A DNA stretch of 64,000 bases from Metopolophium dirhodum (GCF_019925205.1 NC_083560.1:59008270-59072269), one strand, 5' to 3'; shown: positions 12,801 to 25,265, numbered from the stretch's first letter. Made by a program: numbers and translations. Notes: generated from the sequence alone by a model not told the origin.

Positions 12801-14402
12801 ATCGAGCTCCTGTTTTCGTTGTACTAATCCATTAGCGTTCCTTGTCATGATCCTAAGTATATTGTTCATTTCTTTTTCTGTTTGGTGTTTTGGACTTAGT
12901 ATGTTCTGTTTCTAACTTGTCCAGACTTGTCATAACTTGTCTTTCTCGCTGTAATATTTCCTAGTGTTTGTGTTACATAAGTTTAAGCAGCTAAAATATC
13001 ATCAAGTTTTGGATCGTTATTTTCATTAGGCTGTTGTATTGACATTTGATGTACAGATAGGTTATCTCTTGAAGCACTTGAAGTACTAGCCATCTGCGCG
13101 TATGAAATGTTTGATGTGACCGGCTGAGCTGGTTCTTGTTGCATCCTTTACACAGCAGTGACTTGTTTTGGGTGTGCTCTTTCCATTGCTTTTTTATAGG
13201 CTGAGCATCCCATCCAGTTGGCAGTGTGATTTTCGCTACAGTTAGCACATTTTGCTTTAATAATTATGTGTGTAACCGAATGCTTGACAGTTTTTACACT
13301 GCGGCACTTCTTTATTTTTACTCGGTGGTTCTATTTTTATAACCTCATGGCATAACAATTTTATGTTATATATGTCTTTATTATACTCCTTTGGCTATAA
13401 ATCTACGAAAAATAATAGTAGACTTAAATGAGTCCACCATAGCTGGTTCTTCCCATAGATGCCATGGCAACATAGCCTCCAGGAAATACCATCATATTCA
13501 TCGTTTTTAAGTCCCATTACATTTGGCCGTCACGGTGCTAATAAAATGTTATCGATTAATTACAAAATATAAATATTTTTTATTTTATTTACATACATAA
13601 TAATATTTTAATTATTATTTATTTCCCATTTGAGTATAATCAAAATGTTTTGACACATTTTGAGCTGTTTGAAGACATTTTAAGTATAAAATTATTAATA
13701 TAAAATGTAATTTCTAATGTCAAAAATAAAATTGTTATAGGTAACTTATAACTTTTAATATAATTAGAGGTGGCGCCTCCCAACGTTAGTCTAATAGTTT
13801 AAACTAAGTCATATGGTCTTCGGCGTTTGAGACGCCTAATGTCTTGAGAGTGATCAAGTAGTTGAATTGCTGCTGGATTGGTGTGTTTATATCTAGTCTT
13901 TTCTCGTGTTTTCTGGAAATCTTGGTAATCTCGTCCTGGACTAGGATCGAGCTCCTGTTTTCGTTGTACTAATCCATTAGCGTTCCTTGTCATGATCCTG
14001 TATATTGTTCATTTCTTTTTCTGTTTGGTGTTTTGGACTTAGTATGTTCTGTTTCTAACTTGTCCAGACTTGTCATAACTTGTCTTTCTCGCTGTAATAT
14101 TTCCTAGTGTTTGTGTTACATAAGTTTACGCAGCTAAAATATCATCAAGTTTTGGATCGTTATTTTCATTAGGCTGTTGTATTGACATTTGATGTACAGA
14201 TAGGTTATCTCTTGAAGCACTTGAAGTACTAGCCATCCGCGCGTACGAAATATTTGATGTGACCGGCTGAGCTGGTTCTTGTTGCATCCTTTACACAGCA
14301 GTGACTTGTTTTGGGTGTGCTCTTTCCATTGCTTTTTTATAGGCTGAGCATCCCATCCAGTTGGCAGTGTGATTTTCGCTACAGTTAGCACATTTCGCTT
14401 TA

Positions 14403-14510
14403 GACTAGGATCGAGGTCCTGTTTTCGCTGTACTATTCCATTAGCGTTCCATATAATTATCCTAAGTATATTGTTCATTTCTTTTTCTGTTTGTAGTTTT
14501 TGGACTTATA
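14403..14510 (-). pseudogene. Divergent ORF2-start fragment at the array edge
   Basis: The satellite sequence breaks at about 14402 inside the second zinc knuckle and is joined to another, more divergent copy of the ORF2 start. The result is a 114-codon open frame (14134-14478) beginning NNILRIIIWNANGIVQRKQD and running out of frame into the gag relic. Unlike the array units, this copy keeps Trp in the WNANG motif. Homology ends near 14510. The hybrid looks like a deletion or unequal exchange that closed the array; no function is implied. Confidence 0.75.
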
Positions 14511-17500
14511 TCTTATACTTATGTTTCACTTTATTGTAAATCGTTTTTATTAGTTTGTGTATTTAAGTGAAACATTTTTAAAATATTATTTTTGCTTATT
14601 GATTTATGATTATTTTGAAATCTATAATATGACATGATCATTACTCTTTAAAAGGATGGACATGTCAACAACTCGATTAGGTAATAAGAAATATTTCTAC
14701 CATATTATACGTATTTTGATCGCGTGTATATAACGCTAATATAATCTTTCGGTGATAATCAAACGTATCTACGGTAATTTTTAATCGTTCCCTTCGGTAT
14801 AAAACATATAAAACACTTAAATTTGAATCTTTCAAGAAGATGCTGCTGAGATGTTTTTAATAGATATGTTTCATAATTTTGTAAATTAAAACCAAATAAG
14901 GTAAATAACACATTATATAGATAGTTATTTAACTTTTAGCTTGGATTTGATTTTATACGATTTATAGAGGCATAATGCATAGTGCATGGCCATTTTTTAC
15001 TATTATGATAGTTATTACGAAATTATTTTGATTATATTTTGTTATTAAATTCAGCACTATACTTGTCCCTTGTTAGTAAAATAATTTTTTAGTTGGGTTA
15101 CTTGAGTATATTTTAAATATGTGTTCTATTTTTTAAAGTAAATGTTACCGATAATTTTTCATTTTTTACATACATAACAATTACACATGCTGAAATGCCT
15201 CAAACGTAATTTGAATCGCCTGAATGCTATGATTACATGAAACCTGTGGTTAGAATGTCCAACTATGTATTTATGGATTGTACGCAAGGATCTATTGAAT
15301 TTGGAACACATTCTACAAACACTCGCTTTTCTGACATTCATTTAAATAAAGTTTGTGCAGATTTTACACCATCTAAGGACGAAGGACCTATCGAGAGGCT
15401 ATATCGAGCTTATTCTGTTGGTTTCAGACTAGATGATGGCTTAAGAAAAAAAATTGACTATTAATATACATTGATAAATCAAAAATGTATATTGATATAC
15501 AAATAAACTATTAATTTATTATTAGAATTAATACTGATCGTATAATTACACGTGCATTTTCAGTGGGGAACCGCGGTCGATTACCTTCTACCGGGTTACC
15601 CTGAAATGGTTATCAATCTGGTTACGTTCTTGTTCAATCAGTATTATTTCTAAAAAAAATGTATAGGTAATTTTAATATGACGTTACATTGTGAGACATT
15701 TAATATTAAATATTATATTTTATGAAAGCTTGATGAATTATGATTCTATTATGAAAAAGTAATATTATTAGATCCTTGTTTTTTTTTTTATTAAGTATAA
15801 AATATATTATTATTAACTTGACATGAATAGTATTGTTTGATAGTTGATAAACATAACCTTATATTATCAATAATATTCGTGATACTCTTCCGAATTCGTC
15901 AGCCAAACAGAGACGCACCGAAACTAACAATTTGCGTCTACAACTACATCGATTGTTTGTTTAGGTTTGGACAGACGTTTTGAATTCTTTTTTACACATT
16001 TAAATTTTTGTTTTACTGGCACATTCAATTCTGTACATTTACTGCTCATCCATCATTGAGACGGCACGGTCACAGCGGACCGGCGTCCGAAATAATAACG
16101 TTGGTTTTAGTTATATCTACATTTTACATAGGTATAAATAATATGTACAAGTGGGGCAGCGAGGGTCACGGTTGCGACGGCTGGTCTATGGAGACGGACC
16201 GTCGCGGTGAGAGCTCGTTGCGACCGGCAGTTGCTAGGTCCTAAATACAAGGTGAAGGAATTTGTGTTGGGGCACAGGCGTTTACAACCGCCATAGGGAC
16301 GGGGTTTGCATACCACAGTGACTTGTAGGAATCGGCTACTGTGGTTTCAACACAACTCGGTTAAGTGGCAGGGGGGAGGACAAGAGACAGTGTGTTGGTC
16401 TCTGACCAGTGGAGTCGGCGTCGGCGGCGGAGTCGGTCGTCTGTATTGGGAAGACAGATTAACCCTGGGAGCGCTGTCGACGCCTATCGTACTGATGGAT
16501 AGAAGGGTTCCCCCTTACGTGGAGTCCGGACTCGAGTCGGGAGATTGTATGTATTTTCCCGACATTTCGCATATATTTTGCTTTAAGTGAAGTGTATTTG
16601 AATGTATTTGATACATTGTTTTTGATCATGTATTAATGTATACAGTTAGCTATAAAAGCGTATAAAGTTTCGATACCAGAATTGGCAGAATTCATTTATT
16701 ATAAAAAGTAAAATAACCAATATAAAACATGTTTATAGTTACTATATCTATACATCCCGAATTGGAAGGTACAAATTGTTTCCACCAGAGCGCGTTTTGT
16801 TAATCTGTTTCCCCAATATGCCGATGGAACGCGGCGATCGCTGGGATCCTGGTACTGTGTGCGGCGGGCGTTGCTGTTCGGACGGCGTGTGTACAGACCG
16901 ATTTACCGTGCACGGCGCCGCCGGCTGCTTGCTACGGCCCTGGCCGCAGTGGCGGCATCTGGGGGGTGCATGAGGGTGCAGTTGCACCCACGACCATTTT
17001 CCTGGGGGTAAAAAAGTATCATTTTGAGCCCACAGACAGACAACCACAACAGTGAAAAATATTTTATTAATATTTTTATTATTTTTATTTGTATTGCCAA
17101 CAATATTTATACTGATATAATGTAATTTTGATAATAAATATTAAATAATAACCATGGACCACTTCAAAATTTTATATCTGATAACTCAATTAAATAATGT
17201 AGTAAGCTGGCGTCAAGATAATTTGCCATCCCTGACCTATACTGTATGCCAATATACAGTACAGGTAGGTTGTTATATAATTTGTATACAGCGGTAGTTT
17301 GATGGTTTCCGTTATTAATTACACTAGGTACTAATATATATTAAATACTAGCAGCTATAGTGACGTATATTACCCTGGCCCCCTTCATTGAACCTTTTAC
17401 AAAAAAAACTAGGTCACACATTAGCACGACATTAGCATGCATCTGCACGACTATTTTTAGAATTTGCACGACCTTTTTTTTACGAGTTATTTATGAAAAA

Positions 17501-17842
17501 AACATGAGGGGGGCTGACGTAACGTTACCCCAGTCCCTCACAAGTGAAATAATCACTTTTTTACAAATTTTTTGAACTAAGCATTAGCATGCTTTTGCAC
17601 GACTGTCGCTGAACCCGACACTTAAGTGATTTTCCGTTTTCAGCTATTATGGTATTCGTGGTAAGTATTTTTTACACATATCAAAATCAATACTTACATT
17701 TGATTTAATTTACATTAACATTTCACACGATTAGCATGCTTATTTTAAATCGTACATTACACGCAAATGCTAACATTTTATATTTAACTAATAGGTATTA
17801 TAATTATATTATACCAAATAGGTGTGCATGGTAATTAAAAAA
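14511..17842. other. AT-rich spacer with unidentified short open frames
   Basis: I recognise no gene here. A 75-codon plus-strand frame (15237-15464) contains RFSDIHLNKVCADFTPSKDEG but matches no family I know. From 16000 to 17000 base composition is more GC-rich and holds several overlapping frames on both strands without convincing protein character. Between 17360 and 17770 the word TTAGCATGC and a CATGCxxxTGCACGAC pattern recur, flanked by complementary runs (CCCCCTTCAT at 17380-17389, ATGAGGGGGG near 17503), suggesting an old inverted-repeat element. Confidence 0.4.
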
Positions 17843-18698
17843 AATAATATAGAATAAATATTTCAAATTACCAAAATCTTTATATCTTTAATGAACTATT
17901 TTCAATGAAATAAAATAATTAAACAATGTTTTGAATACTTTACTTAAGTTAAAAATACAATTTAAAAAGTTTATTTTATAAAGACTTAGGTTTAAATTGT
18001 ATACAATAAAAATTGACATGGCACTATCGTTGTGTCCTTTACTGGTACAGGTTTAGTTTTTATGTCATCATACAACTCCCAGTTTTTTGTATCATATTTT
18101 GCGTGAATTGTAGAATGACCGATTGAATGTCTGAGTTTTGATTTTCCCTGACGAAATGCTATCACGCCATGAAGTTCGTATGTTATTGTTTCACAAATGA
18201 TAATAGGACAAATATTACATAATCGTACCAGAGAGATATTTGCTGCTTCACTACTTCACTGATCATTGGCTTCTAGAAATAATACAATTTTTGAATGTAT
18301 AACTTTTAGTAATATACTTTAATTTAATTTAATTACTTTCCCAATAAAGGACGTCAATAAATTAAATTAATTTTTAAATATTGGTTTTTACAGACTTCAG
18401 ATTATTACAGCCAATTTGTGCACAATTTATGAAGTCTGTTTCAGTACTTTATAGGTACATAATATATCTCTCAGATTTTTCACGTGTTGATGATATGCAC
18501 TCAGTTACCTTTTTGGCCGATGGAATGCCACTAAGTAGGGAATTTATAACATGACTTATCGTCGCATCATATGTCACCAAGGAGTTGCCATATTCCAATG
18601 GTTGAATATATGTCTAAAACATGAATTAAGATAATTTATCTTAGTTTATGGTCTAAAATAAAGATTTTGGTAATTTGAAATATTTATTCTATATTATT
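17843..18698. mobile_element. 856-bp element bounded by 41-bp perfect inverted repeats
   Basis: Positions 17843-17883 and 18658-18698 are exact reverse complements over 41 bases. The interior has no open frame longer than 60 codons and no family signature I recognise. No target duplication is evident outside the repeats, so a non-autonomous DNA transposon, a foldback element and a local inverted duplication are all possible. Confidence 0.7.
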
Positions 18699-18914
18699 GG
18701 AACGAAGTTCCTTATCTCAGGTTGTCGAGGGGACCTAGTCGAGAAAAAATGTAAAGCGTTGACGTGGCTATGGCGAAGTCTGTGATGTCGGCTTTCCTCG
18801 GTTGGCCGGTCGCCGTGTTGACTACAGTGTTAACGGGTGCGGGTGACACTCACAAATAACACAACACGGTATTGATAGTTTGACGAAAAAATTATTTAGC
18901 TCTTATAAATAAAA
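18699..18914. other. GC-richer repeat-like segment next to the SINE
   Basis: This stretch begins with a small stem (GGAAC GAA GTTCC at 18699-18711) and contains a block richer in GC than its surroundings up to about 18850. It reads like part of a dispersed repeat into which the SINE at 18927 inserted. No protein frame or known motif was seen. Confidence 0.3.
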
Positions 18915-18926
18915 CCTATATCAATT

Positions 18927-19212
18927 TTTTTTTTTTTTTTTTTATTGAACTTAAGCCCGGCGACTATGGCCATTGGCTGTTGTAGGGGTTATGAACAGTG
19001 GTAGGGGTAAGGTTGGTACGTAGGTTGGTTTTACAATAAAATTGTTTTTTTAACGGTTGTTACGGTAGGTAGCAAACACGTGTATGTGTGGCAAGGTTTT
19101 TAACTACTATGAACCCGGGTGGTCACCCATCCGGCAGCTAGTAGCTGTGGCCGTTACTTACTCCCAGTCGCATTCCGCGACTGGTAGCAGCCAACGCACC
19201 ACGCCAAGCCAC
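18927..19212 (-). mobile_element. Full-length SINE with 12-bp target-site duplication
   Basis: On the minus strand the element starts GTGGCTTGGCGTGGTGCG at 19212 and ends in a poly(A) tail (poly(T) on the plus strand, about 18925-18943). The 12-mer CCTATATCAATT flanks it at 18915-18926 and 19213-19224, overlapping the tail by two bases, which shows target-primed insertion. The head carries Pol III-promoter-like sequence: GGATGGGTGACCACCCGGG closely resembles the C box of 5S rRNA. It could therefore be a 5S-derived SINE or a tRNA/5S hybrid; I cannot decide. SINEs depend on a LINE partner for reverse transcription. Confidence 0.88.
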
Positions 19213-19739
19213 CCTATATCAATTATTTACATTAAGGGGTATGCATACTGACCGTTTCTAAGGAGTTCAATATAAGCAATTTTCTATTTGTGTGCATTCG
19301 GGTCGAGTAAATGACGTGTGGGTAGAAATAGTGATCATAAGTGTGAGTGACTATGTGTAAAATGTAAATAAATAGCGAAGCGCACCCGCACGTGCACGCA
19401 CATGTCAGTAACTCGGCATTTTACACGCTATATTACAAATGTGAATTTTAGTGAAACACTGAAACTTAGTTTCGTATTTCCAATAATATAACTTACTGAG
19501 TGACATTACAGTATGAACACCTATTATACGAATTGAAGAGATGAAGTTTATCTAGGTTTGTATAGGAGTCGATTTTCGATATTTTATTTTCAAAGTCCAA
19601 TATTTAACTCTAAAACTTGTGATATTTTACTCTTTCGATTTCAATTATTGAGTTTAATAATTCAAATATTTAAAATTGACTTTTATACAGACATAAATTA
19701 AATTTCTCTTCTACAATATTGATAAATATTTACTCTCAA

Positions 19740-21949
19740 ACCGTTCAAAAAACCATATTATTGGAAATACAAAAGAAAAATAAAGGAAAATTAATCGATT
19801 TGTATAATAAATGTCAGATTAAGTTACAAAGCGGGCGTGGATTTGAATACAACAAAACACAAGAAAAATACCTTAAAAATACCATTTAATACACTATAGT
19901 GTAATATTATAGTATTACAAGCTTAATAAACAGAAAAATTAAAAGCCAATTTAAGGGGTATTAATAGTATTGAAAAATTCTATAAATATTTATTTTTGTA
20001 TTTCAAATAATATATGACAGCAGATAATGGTCAAGAAATTGTTGACTTATTTAGTCAATACTTCTCTTCAGTTTATAAAGATACAGCTCCTACTACTATT
20101 AATTTTCAGTCTAATATAGTTCAATCAATTGATTCGTTAAACTCACTTCACATCGAACTCCTAGATGTTTTCAATGAATTAGATATTCTATCTTACAAAA
20201 ATGCAATTGGTCCTGATGGACTCTCTCCTATATTTTTATTTAACTGCAGATTTATACTTTCACCACCTATCACGTATCTCTTTAATTTTTGTTTAAATAG
20301 TGGCTCATTTCCATCATCTTGGAAATCCACTTATATTAATCCGATTCTTAAAAAAGGTAATAAATCATTTATCTCAAACTACCGTCCTATATCAATAATT
20401 TCTATTCTCCCAAAAATACTTTCTAAAATAATAAATAACAAGCTTACGCCCATATTTAAACATATTTTAGCACCACAACAACATGGATTTCGCAATAAAA
20501 AGTCATGTCTTACTAATTTAATAACTATTAAACATCATATAATAAAATCTTTTTCTAATAATCAACAAACAGATGTTATTTATACAGATTTTGAAAAAGC
20601 TTTTGATAGAGTAAACCACTCTTTATTAATCAATAAACTGCAGGAAATCGGCTTTGCCAATCCCTTGTTATCATGGTTCAACTCATTCCTAAGTCAAAGA
20701 ATACAATTTGTCAAATATAAAAATTTTATATCGACACCTATAAACGTAATTTCTGGTGTCCCTCAAGGCGATCACCTTTCCCCTCTCCTATTTAATTTAT
20801 TTATAAATGATGCTGTATCATCCATTTCACACTCAAACATTTTATTATTTGCCGACGACGCAAAAATTTACAAATCTATTACTTCCCCCGATGATATTAA
20901 ACTTCTTCAAACTGATTTAGCTTCATTTAACGAATGGTGCATTTCAAATAGCCTATCATTAAATATTGACAAATGCCAAATTGTTACTTACTCCAAAAAA
21001 CACAATCCCTTACATTTTAATTATCATATATTATGTGACATTAACCTACATCGTTCATCATTATTTAAAGATTTAGGGATCTTATTTGATTCCAACTATT
21101 ATTCAATGCTCATGTATCAGCGATTAAAAATAAAGCTTTATCTGTATTTGGTATGATAAAAAGGAACTGCTCAGATTTTCGTGATCCACTTGCTCTCAAA
21201 TGCCTTTATACCTCACTAGTCCGTTCTTTATTAGAATACGCTCCACTGATTTGGGATCACAACAATGTAGGACATAATGATCAACTTGAAAAAGTTCAAA
21301 ATAAAGCTCTTAGATTTTTATGTCATAAATGTAATATTCAAAGAATACCTCACTCTGGTTACGATAATATCTTAAATTTGTTAAACTTAGAATCTTTAAA
21401 TGTACGAAGAAACTTATCCTACAACACGTTCCTCACCAAATTGCTAAATAACGAGATTGATGATTCATTTTTATTAAGTCAATTAAATTTCAAAGTTAAT
21501 AGCCATTACACTCGTAACAATCATTTATTTTATATTCCTCACTCATCTAAAAAGTTTACGTCATACGATCCGATAAATATTTTAATGTCTTCGGGAAATA
21601 GTTAATTATTTTAATGAACATTGAATGTATTTTTATTAATATTATCATTTATTATTATTATTATCAATATCATTTATTATCATTATTATATTTACTATTA
21701 TTTGATATATTAATCTCTTAAATTTTTATTATGTCATATTTTATTATTTTAAATTATATTACATTATTTTTATCTACAAATAATATATTGTGAATTGGAC
21801 TTTCGTCGTAATGCTCGTAACAATCATTTATATTATATTCCTCATTTATCCAAAAATTATACGTCATATAACCCCATTAATATCTTAAATAAATAATTAA
21901 TTATTTTCATAAACACTGAATGTATTTTTACTATTATTACTATTATTAA

Positions 21950-21985
<36 letters not shown>

Positions 21986-22097
21986 TTTTATTCGATCTGT
22001 TAATCTTTTCATTTTTTATTATGTTAATATTTTAATTATATTACATTATTGTTATTCTATACAAATATATTGTGAACTGGACTTTTGTCCGTATTAA

Positions 22098-22136
<39 letters not shown>

Positions 22137-22138
22137 AT
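19740..22138 (+). mobile_element. 5'-truncated Jockey-like non-LTR retrotransposon
   Basis: The body is a reverse transcriptase relic (20014-21605) preceded by about 250 bp of degenerate coding-like sequence. It is followed by an AT-rich 3' region ending TTTTGTCCGTATTAATAAAT and an (AAAT)n tail at about 22097-22138, typical of Jockey-type 3' ends. No endonuclease domain or ORF1 is present. The 3' region is duplicated: 21511-21810 is repeated, diverged, at 21814-22096. I found no clear target duplication. Confidence 0.8.
20014..21605 (+). pseudogene. Non-LTR reverse transcriptase, one frameshift
   Basis: Two frames make up one protein: 20014-21156 (380 codons) and 21153-21605 (150 codons). 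The first holds the palm domain: YRPISIISILPKILSK, YTDFEKAFDRVNH (about residue 190, first catalytic Asp), SGVPQGDHLSPLLFN (about 246) and the catalytic FADD box (about 279-282), then SLSLNIDKCQIVTYSKK. The second carries the C-terminal segment (CLYTSLVRSLLEYAPLIWD, KVQNKALRFLCHKC). Between about 21090 and 21115 the reading frame shifts, since the plus-two frame continues AHVSAIKNKALSVFGMIKR into the second ORF. The catalytic residues are intact but the enzyme is truncated and shifted, so it is probably dead. It would copy element RNA at a nicked target in the nucleus. Confidence 0.93.
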
Positions 22139-25100
22139 ATGATTTATCGAGTGGTTTGGAATTAAATACACATATTATCAATAAAATTTTGCCTTCTATA
22201 AAATAAAACCCTGTTTAGTTAGCTTTTAATCGGTGAAATTAAGTTTTTATCATTTATTGATCAATGATCATTAATCATAATATAATATTCATTTTTTAAA
22301 TTTTAATTTTAATACTCTTAACTTTATACTAATTTATACCAATACTTTAATCTCTATTCTATCCGTCTATGCTTTATACTTCACAGTAGGTACATACTCA
22401 GTATATACATCGCTAATCAACATACGGCAATGACCGGTGGATCAGGAGAGGCGCGCGGGACAACGATGGTCGCGAAACGCGACCTTGACCCGATCTTGGC
22501 GAAATTAGCTTATTCGGCATATTATACATATTAAGAATTGTGTCAAGCCGTGACAGCTTATCAACCAACAACACTAATAAGAAAATAAATTACTTTAATT
22601 CTGATTAATATCATGACATAATTTAGTACCTAGTTACCTCATTCAGTTAAGAGTTAACTTTGAAAAAAAAGTAACATAACTTAGTGTAAAGATACAATTT
22701 GCAAATTTACAAAAATAAAAAAATACAGACACATTATATAGTTTATTTAATAATTTTTCTTTACACTCAAGAAAATGACTGGGGAAATTTAAAATGATAC
22801 ATCAAAGTAAAAACCCATTAAAAAATTTGCATTATTCTTCGGACGAAAATTTACTTAATTTAGATACTTTTGAAATAAAGTTAACTTGGAGTTAACACAT
22901 TAATCTTGAAAAAAAGTAACTTATTAAGTTAAAAGTTATAGTTTAAAAAAAAAGTAACGAGTTAGTTAACTTAATTAAAGTTAACTTAATTTTAACTTTA
23001 AACTCGTTAATGCCCAGCCTTGCTTATATTGATTAGGTACATGGTCATTAGGTACACTCGATGCCGATATATTTTTCGGGTTTTAATATAAATTGATAAC
23101 AGACTACGTGCGATTATCAAAATGTTGATTAATATTCAAGTATGTTTTGTACGTAAATAGGGAAATACTTGGTGAACCCAGTACAACAGTAATCTCTGTT
23201 TGTTCAAAAGAAACACGTATGCACCATTTTCTCGGATTGTTGCCTAAAATATAGGCAGCCACGAGTATTTTGACGTAATAATATAGTAGTTACTATATTT
23301 TGAAAAAAAAGTTGATTTTGCTATTAGTACACCTGTGTGTTTAAAAAATATGAAATCATAATAAAAAAAATTACCTGTTAAAAACAAAGAAACGTGTCTT
23401 TTTTCGTTTTGTCATGTTCCTATGTCATCGATCCATAATCGTTAGGTTAGGTGTATGGCCTATAGAAAATGCTAATATAAACATTCAGTCAAAATTTCAT
23501 GTCCCTACGGTCATTTGTTTTAGAGTTACACCAAAAACCAAAATCGATTTTCTCGAAAACAGATTTTGCGTAAAAATTCCCGTTTTTCCTTAAATTTTCT
23601 TTTGTTTTTCACGTCGCTTTGGAAAACTACTAGGAAATTTTTACTTTTGACAACCCAAAGTACCAACTAGATTCACTTTCCTATCAGAAAAGTTACTGTT
23701 GAAGAAAATCCGAGCACTTTTACTGTCTAAAAGGTGATGACAGACACAAAAATTAAAAAAAAAATTAAAAAAAAACACACATCATTGTAAAATCAATACA
23801 TTCATCGCTTCGCTCAGAATCTAAAACTATGACTAGATTTTTAATATTTTTCAAATATCATTGTAAAAATATATTAATAGCCTTATATTAAATTTTCAAG
23901 CTTTTTTACCTAACAAATATAATTTTATTGACATCATAAAAAAAATATTTTAAAACTGACCGGAAACTGAAAACAGTTCATAAACAGTTCAAAACAAATC
24001 AATATATTTTGAAAATTAAGAAAAACCGGTTTTGGTCTTAGGTGTAATTCTAAAACAAATTACCACAATTTCATATACATGAAAATGTTCACCTTAAAAC
24101 AGTAAATAAATTTAAATGAGTACTAATAGGTAAGTCAGTGGCATCATTTTAGTTTTTATTAGACTAGGAAACTTTTCAATGCTTTTCCGACTCAAAATTG
24201 GTTTCACTCAGATTCTCATAGCATAGTGCCATAGTGGTTTAGGGTGAGGGGGGGGGGGGGGTGTTAAATGTGCTGACTTAAGGTTGATGTAAATATACTA
24301 GACTGGGGAAAATTCCCCTACCCCTCCCCAATGACACCACTGAGGTAAGTAGTGATCCAGGAAATGAGTGATATTTAGAATTCACTGTTTTATGCCTAAA
24401 TGATTGGTATTATTTTATTTTATAGAGTTAATAAAATGGTGTTACAGCCTAAAGATTTACTTGTAAATAGTAAAATAAGAATGGATTCCTATTGTATAGT
24501 ATACTTTTTATAGGTCGAGAATGAACATTATCTGGAGCGAGTGTGCTAAAGGTATAGTATAAAAAATGTCTGTCTATTATTCCAGACCGCGACCCATCTT
24601 TTAAAATAAATACAGGAGTGGTCTATGTCTATCTATTATTTTATTACCTATCTATAAGTTTATATACGCCCACTTAACTGGCCGATAAACAGATGCTCGA
24701 TGAGTTAATTCGTCTCTAATCTATTTGTAAGCCTCGCTAGGAAGTATTCAAATGCAGTCTACGTTACTGGCTGCGCACGGCGACGGTTCGTGCGTGACGA
24801 TGATGCGTCGATGCCACTTCTCCGTACTATGCCACGCCCCGGAATTTTATATTCTTAATATAATATTCTTTTTACGTTCGTTAATGTGAACGATTGTTAT
24901 AATATATTAATATATTATTAAGACATTTATAATTTATATATAGGTACCTAATGCGTAAAATATAATATATAAGTATATTTATTATATACATATATTATAT
25001 TATGTAATATGCTGACGCGTCCTTGTAAAATATTCAAAGATTATAATATTTTATTTTATTAATATATTACCCTATGTAATACCGTTACATAACTGTTCGG

Positions 25101-25265
25101 GTTTCAATGATATGCAGAACATTTATCTAATGGACCAAACGACTTATAGTCATTTTTACCAGCTAGATATAGGTACCTAGATTTAGCGTTAAACATCACA
25201 TGGTGATACTGTAGAATAGGGATTAAAAAATAAAAAATAAAGACTTTATAATAATAATTTGTCTA
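22139..25265. other. Non-coding AT-rich region with degenerate repeats
   Basis: No gene is visible. A GC-rich patch lies at 22430-22500. The block 23430-23830, ending in ATTCATCGCTTCGCTCAG-type sequence before an AATCTAAAA, resembles a dispersed repeat I associate with aphid genomes, but I cannot verify that. A pure G run of 13 lies near 24249. The 24600-24900 stretch resembles 50150-50640 (both carry TTCGTCTCTAATCTATT-like sequence and a GCCACGCCC word), so it is part of a dispersed repeat. Confidence 0.45.

Larger units (their letters stand above)
1..14402 (-). repeat. Tandem satellite of ~1.145-kb units derived from an internally deleted Jockey-type retrotransposon
   Basis: Thirteen head-to-tail units are nearly identical. 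They begin at 1, 1148, 2295, 3443, 4588, 5733, 6881, 8026, 9171, 10316, 11464, 12607 and 13752; the last is cut short near 14402. Lengths are 1143-1148 bp. Read on the minus strand, each unit holds in order the zinc-knuckle end of ORF1, a short spacer, the start of ORF2 fused to the end of ORF2, and an AT-rich 3' UTR with AATAAATAAT-like sequence. Variants include a 3-bp insertion at the start of units 3, 6 and 10, a 2-bp CT present only in units 1-2, a 2-bp deletion in units 11 and 13, and a C-for-T change in units 10-12. The array starts at the window edge, so its true size is unknown. High identity indicates recent amplification or ongoing homogenisation. Confidence 0.97.

Noticed and set aside
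1..14402. Tandem array as a CRISPR or rDNA-like array
   Set aside because: Units are over 1 kb, have no spacers and encode retrotransposon pieces; no rRNA sequence is present.
15159..15341. 60-codon minus frame
   Set aside because: Shadow of the plus-strand frame 15237-15464, with no protein features of its own.
16008..17103. Five overlapping frames on both strands
   Set aside because: All coincide with a GC-richer patch where stops are rare; none shows a domain or splice context.
18930..19212. 5S rRNA gene
   Set aside because: Only the C-box-like segment resembles 5S; poly(A) tail and target duplication show a SINE.
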